From the NCBI GenBank assembly GCA_027577415.1, contig JANBQS010000433.1, forward strand, positions 1-18,132: a stretch of 18,132 bases of DNA, read 5' to 3'. How positions within the stretch are numbered: the stretch's first letter is position 1; each line of letters begins with the position of its first letter. Origin of the DNA: Coemansia sp. RSA 922 (taxonomy: Eukaryota > Kickxellomycota > Kickxellomycetes > Kickxellales > Kickxellaceae). The position numbers and the translations under genes are program-made. Positions 1-7,315 of the stretch are shown piece by piece. The notes below the pieces were generated by a model. That model ran no database searches. It was not told the origin of the DNA and saw only the letters and a program-made list of their open reading frames with translations.

Positions 1-1413
1 TCGCAAACACCAACAAAATGATCAAAGAGAGAGAACCCAAACCAACGAAAGAAAGGTGTAACTACTGACAGATGTAGTTTGGGCGAATGTCACTCCGTAT
101 AGCCCATGTTTGCATTACCGCCTAGCTAGGTTTCAGGAAGCGGTATTCGCTATTTCGGCGACTTGGCAACGACAGGATGTATGCCTTCGACTCAAAATAG
201 CTAGTGCTTCAAATCACAGTATGACCTACCTGTATTAAGCCCTACGAAGCCGAGTGAGCTACTGGCTTGGCCGCTAGTGGCGACTAGCGAAGCGTGGGGG
301 AGGGGGAGGCTGTTGGCTAAGACCAGCGTCTATTAACCGATCGTGTTCTGCTACTGGAGCTAAAAACCCGCGTATGGTTGCAGAGGGGAGGGGCGCGCGT
401 ATGTGCGGGGAAGGGCAGAAATAGAAGTACTTGTCCCAGGCGCAAAATAGAGCCCGATGCTCTTTTTTTTTTTTACTGATATTTAGTGGTTGAGAGTATC
501 CGGGGAATATAGTTGGGTGGTTTTGCTATTGAAAAGGCCAAGCGATGTAGAAGAGACCTGATGGACAATAGCCGGCTTGCGCCGCCGAGAGTCGCTGGCA
601 AGAACATCACAGGGAAGTGCAATGCGAGTCAAAGTCGCGATAGGCGCACATTATCGTGTGGCATGTGGTATTTGCTAATGCAGATCGATATCCAAGTAGC
701 CATATCAAGGCGATAGGCATTATTTGCCGCATCTGGAAATTATTTGCCAAGTTTCTGTAGAGCAGACCAGCAGGCGATCACACTGGCGATAGTCTAGGCT
801 GCCTCTAAAAGTAACAGCGATCACGCCTGACGCGCAACCATCATCTTGATCGCTGGATGATAACTGCATTTTTAGAAGCTCACAAAAAAAGCAAGCTAGG
901 GCTGGACGGCGACGACCACAAGGAAAACCTTTGAGTACGCAAAGAGGTGCACATCACTCACTGGTGATTAGGGTCGCAATGGTCGGAACTAAGTGATCCG
1001 TCAACAAATAATGCTCATATCAGCCAATAGGAGTACCAAACTATATGCTAAAGCTAAAAGCCGCTTGATCTGTCAGGAATAAATATGCGAAATAGGGAAT
1101 TTACTTTTCGCTGAGGAGTATCTCCAGCCGGCGCACCCAGGGCGCTGCCTTGCCTTTAAATACTCCCCGTTTGACTAAAGCTTTTTACTAGAGTCCTCCG
1201 ACGAGAGCTCTTCCTCCGTAGGATCAGAGCTTTCTGCGCTCTCGTGTGCTCGAGAACTATCCTGCCCAATCGCAACAAATCCACTTGATCATGCCCATAC
1301 AAGGCTCCAATACAATTATTTTGTCACGTTAGGATTTTTTTGTGCCAAAAGTTAAAATTGCCATCTCACTCTCTCTCGAAGCATCTTTTTTATCTATTCA
1401 AAGTTTTTACAAT
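1..1413. other. Intergenic region, no supportable gene
   Basis: No ATG-initiated reading frame of useful length and no domain-like translation was seen on either strand. The one open stretch of note (513-716) begins with TTG and looks like chance. I found no convincing tRNA, 5S, spliceosomal snRNA or SRP RNA. The first 60 bases are CT-rich when read on the minus strand, like the leaders before ATGs elsewhere in this window, so a divergent gene may start just beyond the left edge (inference). The right part presumably holds the SNAPC3 promoter and leader: a weak TATA-like TTTAAATA lies at 1155-1162, and an 8-bp inverted repeat at 1201-1208 / 1238-1245. A 12-T run lies at 463-474. Confidence 0.6.
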
Positions 1414-3360
1414 ATGCCACCCTCCGACCTCATCAGCGTACGTAATTTCCGCGACAAATTCGCTGGCTTGGTGCGCAGCCAGAAAGACCGCGGCTTGCTA
1501 AGCGCCCAGTCAGAGTGGCCAGAGGAAGTCCAACAGGAGGTTGCATCCAGGTGCCAAATTGCCGACGACCTTAGCTTCTCCAACGCCGCCTTTGTCAATC
1601 CGACACTGTTTCATATGCTTCGGCAACATCGCGAATTCAATGACGAGACCGAACGCGAGTGGCTTCAGAAGAAGCGAGACTTGGCTGTCGAGCAGGATCT
1701 GCAGCGGCAGGAAAAGCTAGACGAGATTCAAAACGCCTACGCTGCTGCAATTGAAACCCAGCAGGAACAACATGCTGAAGAGTTGGACGAGGAGGGCCTT
1801 GCTCCCGTTTCAGATACTCCCGCGCGCAATGGTCAGAGAGGTCGCCAAGATAAAGCAGTGACAGGGACTACAAACGGCCATAAAGATGACGCGCCGCTTG
1901 ACACTAACATGCTTCTCAGCGTCGAAGCTCCTGAGGGCGAGGGGGAAATTGACAGCCATAGCATGGAGGTCGATAGCGGCACTCTAGAGGACGCCCTGGC
2001 TCGGCTTGCTAGCGATAGCACTGGGGCTGGAGCTGGTTCGACCTTTGATGGCCAAGGCGTGTATACCTCCTTGAACGGAGTGGACACCTTTCAAAACACC
2101 GACGTTGGTCCCGAATCGGGTGTCGAACCTTTAAGCAATGGCGTACTATCCGGCGACTCTGAGATGCCGGCGCTGGCAGAGAATGGTAAGGCTGGCGCTG
2201 GCGAAAGCGACGATGGCTTGAGCATCGATGGCCTGAGCGATGACCTATCTTCCGACGAGGATGACAATTACTCTCCAAGCGGCAACAAGGCAGCTAGTAG
2301 TGCAGCCAAAGCATCTGCTAGGCAGCCCGCCGATGTAGCTATCCGCACTCCTCAGTCAGCCCTGCCGCAGGGAATTACACACGAGATGCTTAGAAAGGCG
2401 CTTGCCAACAGCGGCTTTGTGCGGAGCACAGAGGCTGAAGAGGATCCAAAGCGCGTGGTCAAGCAGCGCACTCGGGTCGTTGAGCCAGCGGGTGTCTCGG
2501 AGCTGGAGAGCAAGTTTCGCACTGTAAAAACATCGCTTGACGAGTCGACTCTTGCCTCTCTGCGCGAGGCGAATCGGCGCATGGTGCCGGCCCGGTATCG
2601 GTTGGAGGTCAACTTTATGAGTAACCGCGTGCAGCCGGAGGAGCAAGTACCCAATTCCACACCGGTAGCCGACGACGAAGTCATTATCAGCGTATGCTTC
2701 TACAACACGCGTTCGTCAAATGCAAAGATGGAAGAGTACCTCGTTCTTGGCTCGCAAAGCCTAACGGTCTTGCGTGACGCCTTTTACTGCATCTCCGACT
2801 TTTTGATCTCGCACCGCGACGAAGTGACGGAAAACTCAAAGGAGAAGAAGACTAGCTCGAGCTACTTCTTTATCGAAAAGACGTTTTATAACGACATGCG
2901 ATCGCCAACGGCCACCGACTACAGCCGCGTAATTACAGAGTGGGCGAACGACCCTGAGCGCCAGGAAAAGAATCCCAAGCTGCGCGGCCTGCAGTCCCGG
3001 CTAATGGATGGTGCACGGTTTCTGGATCTATCGATCCGACTAAAGCAGCCGTACATATTTATGCACCAAGGCGACTGCGAACATGTACTGATGTTCACCG
3101 ATCTGCGGCTGCTGGGACCCAAGGACGACCAGTTCGTCGAGAGCTATCCAAAGCAGATATTCCGCACTAGGCACATGAGACACAAGTGCCGTATGTGCTC
3201 GGCCTACCCGGCGCAGTTTGTCACCAAGAACGACTTCCACAGTGGCATGAGTCCATGCTACTTTTGCGAAAAGTGCTACACGCCCTTCCACTTTGGCGCC
3301 GATGAGGAGAAGCTGCTTGACCACGACGTATTCCCTTATGCCAATGTCAACTATATGTAG
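1414..3360 (+). CDS. SNAPC3: snRNA-activating protein complex subunit 3 (SNAP50/SNAPC3-like)
   Basis: Encodes 648 residues from the first ATG at 1414; the frame is open further upstream but only from a GTG at 1342, which a eukaryotic nuclear gene would not normally use. In the animal complex, SNAPC3/SNAP50 helps recognise the proximal sequence element of snRNA promoters and supports both RNA polymerase II and III transcription. Seen here: an N-terminal helical, charged region (about 1-130); a long low-complexity acidic Ser/Gly/Asp/Glu stretch (about 130-310), likely disordered; and a folded C-terminal half (about 360-648). The C-terminal half ends in the Cys/His zinc-binding module typical of SNAP50, with C592-x2-C595, H609, C615-x2-C618-x2-C621 and H626. 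The HQGDCEH segment before it also suits the family. No intron is needed. It is convergent with the Mpv17-like gene, with an 86-bp gap. Family assignment rests on the C-terminal module and the preceding conserved block; the rest of the protein is uninformative. Confidence 0.85.
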   Translation: MPPSDLISVRNFRDKFAGLVRSQKDRGLLSAQSEWPEEVQQEVASRCQIADDLSFSNAAFVNPTLFHMLRQHREFNDETEREWLQKKRDLAVEQDLQRQEKLDEIQNAYAAAIETQQEQHAEELDEEGLAPVSDTPARNGQRGRQDKAVTGTTNGHKDDAPLDTNMLLSVEAPEGEGEIDSHSMEVDSGTLEDALARLASDSTGAGAGSTFDGQGVYTSLNGVDTFQNTDVGPESGVEPLSNGVLSGDSEMPALAENGKAGAGESDDGLSIDGLSDDLSSDEDDNYSPSGNKAASSAAKASARQPADVAIRTPQSALPQGITHEMLRKALANSGFVRSTEAEEDPKRVVKQRTRVVEPAGVSELESKFRTVKTSLDESTLASLREANRRMVPARYRLEVNFMSNRVQPEEQVPNSTPVADDEVIISVCFYNTRSSNAKMEEYLVLGSQSLTVLRDAFYCISDFLISHRDEVTENSKEKKTSSSYFFIEKTFYNDMRSPTATDYSRVITEWANDPERQEKNPKLRGLQSRLMDGARFLDLSIRLKQPYIFMHQGDCEHVLMFTDLRLLGPKDDQFVESYPKQIFRTRHMRHKCRMCSAYPAQFVTKNDFHSGMSPCYFCEKCYTPFHFGADEEKLLDHDVFPYANVNYM

Positions 3361-3413
3361 CTCTTCCAAACGTGACATTAACTTTTGAAGTTTTCTACTC
3401 ATCTGTGGAAGGT

Positions 3414-3419
3414 AATAAA
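3414..3419 (+). terminator. Polyadenylation signal AATAAA for SNAPC3
   Basis: A canonical AATAAA lies 54 bp after the SNAPC3 stop codon, in the short gap before the convergent gene. Transcripts from both sides must end within about 90 bp here, so overlap of the two 3' ends is likely (inference). Confidence 0.6.
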
Positions 3420-3446
3420 AAAAGTATGAGGCTCAATTTACTACCG

Positions 3447-4124
3447 TCATAATGGTCCCAAGAGTGCCTCTGCCTGTCCCATCTCGCTTGGCATGGTGTT
3501 GGTTTTCAAGCGAGCGCTAGTCCAACTCAAATACGTGTGCCACATAAGACCGACCACACTTGTGAATGGTATGCGGTAGGCAAGTGGCACAATGCTAAAA
3601 TTGACGACTTGCGCAGCTGGCCAAAGCGCATAGCCCGCTATCAGCAATGGGAGATACTGTATCCGGAAGCGCTCGACCAGCTCACTGGGTCCCAGGCCCT
3701 CCATCGCACCCATTCCGCCTATAAATGAAAAGGTCGCAAAGGGTGCAAACACAGTCTGGTCCACTGCGAGGCGCTTAAGCACAGCACCAGTGCTACGTGA
3801 GAGCGACGACACCTTGGAAGGCGTAGTTGCGCTTTGCTTAAGCGACCCAGCGACGATGTCACCCGTGGGAAACCGTGCATTGAGGAACGCATGCCACCGA
3901 TACGATATTGGCGTAAAAGCAACTCCGTAGGCGAAGAACCGCAGAGTCTGCAGCGGGTCATAGCTCAAAGCCGACTCCCTGCGGCCCACAGCTGGGCTGC
4001 TATCGGCAGCTGCAGGGGCAGCCCGCTCGGACCAAAGCATGAAGGACTGGGCGATTACGTTCCCGGTTGCTACCATGCTGCCGTTAAATAATGCAATCTT
4101 TGCCAGTTGTCGTGGAGTAGCCAT
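3447..4124 (-). CDS. Mpv17/PMP22 family membrane protein
   Basis: Encodes 225 residues from an ATG at 4124. Mpv17/PMP22 proteins (yeast Sym1, mammalian Mpv17, Mpv17L and PXMP2) are four-helix proteins of the mitochondrial inner membrane or the peroxisome, thought to form or modulate small-solute channels. Visible family marks: the early R-x2-YG-x5-P block (about 62-72), DQTVFAP (122-128), and the C-terminal signature with WP (168-169), NF (175-176), VP (179-180), R184, W195 and YLS (198-200). Hydrophobic segments lie at about 10-30, 62-80, 122-140 and 157-200. It is longer than many members (often about 175-200 residues) because of a Ser/Ala/Thr-rich loop between residues 32 and 115 with little conservation. 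No cleavable signal is obvious. Whether it sits in mitochondria or peroxisomes cannot be told from sequence alone, so I give no symbol. Confidence 0.88.
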   Translation of the reverse strand: MATPRQLAKIALFNGSMVATGNVIAQSFMLWSERAAPAAADSSPAVGRRESALSYDPLQTLRFFAYGVAFTPISYRWHAFLNARFPTGDIVAGSLKQSATTPSKVSSLSRSTGAVLKRLAVDQTVFAPFATFSFIGGMGAMEGLGPSELVERFRIQYLPLLIAGYALWPAAQVVNFSIVPLAYRIPFTSVVGLMWHTYLSWTSARLKTNTMPSEMGQAEALLGPL

Positions 4125-4291
4125 CCTGAAAACCTCGATTCAGCCAGTAGTTTCTAATCGCTCTTGAAAAATTTGCAGATACAAGTAAACAAAATGAAAG
4201 AAGCTGCGTGAGAGCTAGACCTGCTGAGCAGCAGTGCGTGGCAATCATCCTCGCTCAAGACCGCAACAAACCACGACTATGGCGTCAAAAT

Positions 4292-4297
4292 TTTATT
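4292..4297 (-). terminator. Polyadenylation signal AATAAA for GlnRS
   Basis: TTTATT on the plus strand reads AATAAA on the minus strand, about 75 bp past the GlnRS stop codon and in the 248-bp gap before the Mpv17-like start. Confidence 0.55.
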
Positions 4298-4372
4298 TAC
4301 ACCAACAGGTTGTAGTACTGCAAAGCAAATCAGACACATTGGCAAGTCCGAGCCAATATTTCCCCCATCATC

Positions 4373-6811
4373 TCAGGCCGAGCCCTTTTTGGGATCCTCC
4401 TTCAGCGTCACAATGCGGTTCATGATTAGCTTGGAGCTTCCAATCTGGCCGCTTTCAATGTCAGCAGGCGCTAGCACGGTGTCCTTATCCAAGGCAAAGT
4501 AACCGACCCGCTTGAACTGGAACCTGACGTTCTCGACATTGTGCTGGTCCAGCTCCTTCCGGCCAGCCTCGGTGGCGGCGTATCTCTTGATCCAGTCCCA
4601 GAGGCCAACATCAGCAATGGCACCCTTGACAACGACGAGGGAGTCCTGGTTTACATCCGATAGCCAGCCGCCTGGCACTTCGCTCGAGTCTTTGGGGTTG
4701 TCATGCTTGAACAACGGATTGTACACCCTAACCTCGTCAAGGCGCACTGGCGAGCCAAGCTTCGGGCAGTCGGCGATCCACTGTATGAAGGTCTTGGGCT
4801 TGGCCTGCGCGCCATCGGGTTCGATGCGGCACACCAGCTCTGCGATAGAGCCATCGGCGTTTCTAAGGACTTTGGTGCAAGTGATCGCACGCGAGATACC
4901 CTGCAGACCCACGGACTTGTTTGGCGCCAAGCGATAATAGTCGGCCGAGTCAACCTCGCGGAAATCAGAGCTGTCAATGTACAGGACGCGAGTGAATGGC
5001 ACAGTGTAGGTGCCAAAGGAGTCGTCATTAGGCTTGTAGGACATTTCGATCTCCTCAAAGTGGTCCTCTGGCAAGTTCTCCAGGACCACGCGAAGCGGGT
5101 GAGTGGCGGCCATGATGCGAGGGGCAATCTCACCAAGGCAGTCGCGGATGTGGTTATCAAGGCGAACCACATCGATCACTGGGTCTGCAGTCGTGACGCC
5201 GAGCTCACGAACAAAGGCGTTGATAGCCAGTGCGGGCACACCGCGACGGCGCAAAGCGGGCAGCGTGAACAGGCGCGGGTCGTCGAGTGCGCGGACAAAC
5301 CCCTTATCACGCAGCTCCAGCTGCTTCCGCTTGGACAGCAGCGTCTTGGTGACATTGAGGCGACCATACTCCCACTGCACTGGCTTGTACACCTCGACCG
5401 CATCGCAGAGCCAGTAGTACGACTCGCGGGACATGAAAAACTCCTTTGTGCACATCGAGTGAGTGATGTTCTCAAACGAATCACACAGGCAGTGAGTAAA
5501 GTCATAGGTCGGGTAGATGCACCACTCAGTCCCAGTGCGGTGGTGGCTGGCATACAAGATGCGATAGGCAACCGTGTCCCACATCATGGTGTTGTCGCTC
5601 TGTATGTCCATCTTCATGCGCAAAATGGCCTCGCCGGAGGCATAGCGACCCTCCTTCATCTTTTGGAACTCGGCCAGAGACTCGGAGACCGGGCGGTCCC
5701 GGTGCTTGCACGCATAGCGAGGACCCCGCTCTTTGCCGCCGCGTTGCGCTTCGAGTTCATCACCGGTGCAGTGGCAGACGTAGGCCAGACCCTTCTCGGT
5801 GAGCTTGACGGCAAGGTCAAACAGTTGGTGGAAGTAGTCTGACGAGTAGAAGATGTTGTGGGGCTCGAATCCAAGCCAGCGGATGGTTTCTAGAATCGAG
5901 TCAACATACTCCTGCTCTTCGGCCTCGGGGTTTGTATCGTCATAGCGCAAGTTGCATATGCCGCCGTGGGTCTTTGCGTATCCAAAGTTGACGTTGATCG
6001 CCTTGGCGTGGCCGATGTGCAGGAAGCCGTTGGGCTCGGGCGGGAAGCGAGTGATGACTGACCCCTTAGTAGCCGCGAGGTGCTCCTTGGTCAGCTCGGG
6101 CTTGATCTGGGGGTTCTCTCCTGGCTTGTGCAGGCGGCTAATGTCGCCGGAGGCAAACATGTTCTCTAGGGAAGCAGGCTTCCACTTGTTCGGTTCGGCG
6201 GCATTGGCTGCAGCAGCAGCAGCCTTTGGCGCTGGGGATGCAGCGGCGGCCTTGGCAGCGGCAGGTGTGTCGCGCTCATCCTTGGGGCCTAGCAACGCCA
6301 ATATCTGAGCGTCATACTCAGCCTTCACCTTTCCCGAATCAGCCCAGCGTAGCTCTGGAAGCTTTTTAACGGCTCCAAGCACCTTGCCCAGAGCGCGGTA
6401 ACGCTCCTTTGTCAGACTCTCCTTGAAGCCGTCGATGGCACCCTGCACGCTGGCGGCGATCTCCTCGTCGCTAACAACGACGCCGACGCCGCATGACTCG
6501 TCAAACGCGGTTTCCTCGGCAGAGGGGTCATTCTTGGCACAGAACTTTGTTGCCGCGCCGAGCTGCTCGGTCGAGGCGATTCTGCCGGCGACGATGGCGC
6601 GGGCAATGTAGTCGGCGTGAGGCGTCTTGTCCTTTGTGGCGGTTGTTGCCAGAGTGTAAATCAGCATGCCAGTTGGCTTGGTAAATTCGGTCTGGCCCGT
6701 GGAGGTTATAAGGCTGTCCAGCGTGGGTGCGAGCTTTTTGTTGGCCGCAGCTTCTTTTGCCTTGTCGGCGCTGAGACCGAGGGCCTCGAATTTAGAGATT
6801 AGCTCTGCCAT
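4373..6811 (-). CDS. GLN4: Glutaminyl-tRNA synthetase, cytosolic
   Basis: Encodes 812 residues from the ATG at 6811 and attaches glutamine to tRNA-Gln in the cytosol. Domains in order: eukaryote-specific N-terminal domain (about 1-178), which includes the ESCGVGVVV segment (105-113) diagnostic of GlnRS; an Ala/Pro/Lys-rich linker (about 183-205); the class I catalytic core with PPEPNGFLHIGH (257-268, HIGH at 265-268) and the KMSKS-like LLSKRK (491-496); then the beta-barrel anticodon-binding domains to the C-terminus. The ESCGVGV segment and the FQFKRVGYF stretch (764-772) favour GlnRS over GluRS. I chose 6811 because family homology begins with MAELISKF; the frame stays open to an ATG at 7021, giving a possible 70-residue extension. 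Oddity: the usual GWDDPR element reads ALDDPR (508-513). The upstream region carries a Gcn4-type site, as expected for amino-acid control. The symbol is by analogy with yeast. Confidence 0.95.
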   Translation of the reverse strand: MAELISKFEALGLSADKAKEAAANKKLAPTLDSLITSTGQTEFTKPTGMLIYTLATTATKDKTPHADYIARAIVAGRIASTEQLGAATKFCAKNDPSAEETAFDESCGVGVVVSDEEIAASVQGAIDGFKESLTKERYRALGKVLGAVKKLPELRWADSGKVKAEYDAQILALLGPKDERDTPAAAKAAAASPAPKAAAAAANAAEPNKWKPASLENMFASGDISRLHKPGENPQIKPELTKEHLAATKGSVITRFPPEPNGFLHIGHAKAINVNFGYAKTHGGICNLRYDDTNPEAEEQEYVDSILETIRWLGFEPHNIFYSSDYFHQLFDLAVKLTEKGLAYVCHCTGDELEAQRGGKERGPRYACKHRDRPVSESLAEFQKMKEGRYASGEAILRMKMDIQSDNTMMWDTVAYRILYASHHRTGTEWCIYPTYDFTHCLCDSFENITHSMCTKEFFMSRESYYWLCDAVEVYKPVQWEYGRLNVTKTLLSKRKQLELRDKGFVRALDDPRLFTLPALRRRGVPALAINAFVRELGVTTADPVIDVVRLDNHIRDCLGEIAPRIMAATHPLRVVLENLPEDHFEEIEMSYKPNDDSFGTYTVPFTRVLYIDSSDFREVDSADYYRLAPNKSVGLQGISRAITCTKVLRNADGSIAELVCRIEPDGAQAKPKTFIQWIADCPKLGSPVRLDEVRVYNPLFKHDNPKDSSEVPGGWLSDVNQDSLVVVKGAIADVGLWDWIKRYAATEAGRKELDQHNVENVRFQFKRVGYFALDKDTVLAPADIESGQIGSSKLIMNRIVTLKEDPKKGSA

Positions 6812-6908
6812 GGGGAGGGGCTTGTTGACCAAAGTAAAAATAATAATGTATAAATTGAGATCTTGAAAAGGCAAAGGGCAAAAAAGCTGTGCGATAATCT
6901 CAAGTACC

Positions 6909-6924
6909 TTTTTTTTTTTTTTTT
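6909..6924. promoter_or_regulatory. 16-bp poly(dA:dT) tract
   Basis: An uninterrupted run of 16 T on the plus strand, 98-113 bp upstream of the GlnRS ATG. It is either a nucleosome-excluding promoter element or part of the GlnRS 5' leader. If the upstream ATG at 7021 were used it would encode a five-lysine run. Confidence 0.45.
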
Positions 6925-6947
6925 GGCTGCGCCGCTTGAGTGTGATA

Positions 6948-6954
6948 TGACTCA
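6948..6954. promoter_or_regulatory. Gcn4/CPC1-type bZIP site TGACTCA
   Basis: Perfect palindromic TGACTCA core inside ATGACTCAG, about 137 bp upstream of the GlnRS start. Gcn4 and its fungal orthologues (CPC1/CpcA) bind TGASTCA upstream of amino-acid biosynthesis and aminoacyl-tRNA synthetase genes. Position and target gene fit, but a 7-mer can occur by chance. Confidence 0.5.
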
Positions 6955-7315
6955 GAAAGCTATGCGAGACAAGGGTCGCGTGACGAAGAAGGGACTCTTG
7001 AGGCGCAACAGCACGTTTCATAAATGCAGCTCAGCGACTGCGGCATGTGAGCCATCGATTTGTGAGTGAGTCGACGGCGCTATGCCACCACCCAGCCCTC
7101 TCTCAGGCTAGTCAGAGGCCACCCCCTCCGGTACTGCTACTGGACACATTGCTGCTCTTAGCTTTATGTATGGTTACTGCCACATATGACATGTGTGCAG
7201 CCAGACTTTACAGCACAGTTTTGGCCTGACAAAGCACGGTGCTGCTCTCAATCTTTGCGTATTCCTTGTCTGACATTGGCATCAACTATTACCTATTTCT
7301 CCGACAAATAGACAT

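Larger units (their letters stand above)
6812..7315. promoter_or_regulatory. Divergent promoter region of GlnRS and the first YheT gene
   Basis: These 504 bp separate two divergent start codons. They hold a 16-bp T run on the plus strand (6909-6924), a perfect ATGACTCAG (6947-6955) and a near match TGAGTCG (7067-7073). Poly(dA:dT) tracts disfavour nucleosomes in fungal promoters in general; that role here is inference. A short hydrophobic translation around 7120-7190 has no ATG and no good donor site, so I do not call it an exon of the YheT gene. Confidence 0.6.

Noticed and set aside
312..340. Resemblance to the start of U2 snRNA (TTGGCTAAGA)
   Set aside because: The match is only about ten bases; the branch-site recognition GTAGTA segment and the rest of U2 are absent.
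513..716. 67-codon frame in the left intergenic region
   Set aside because: It starts with TTG, has no domain or conserved-looking features and no support from context.
1342..1413. 24-residue upstream extension of SNAPC3
   Set aside because: It would start at GTG; the first ATG (1414) is the more likely start in a eukaryotic nuclear gene.
4703..5842. 379-codon open frame on the plus strand opposite GlnRS
   Set aside because: It lies fully antisense to a strongly conserved gene, shows no family resemblance, and such frames arise from codon bias of the sense gene.
7047..7229. Hydrophobic stretch upstream of YheT paralogue 1 as a missing anchor exon
   Set aside because: It has no ATG in frame (it begins with GTG), the nearest donor (GTATGG) is weak, and no branch site was seen before the possible acceptor at 7310.
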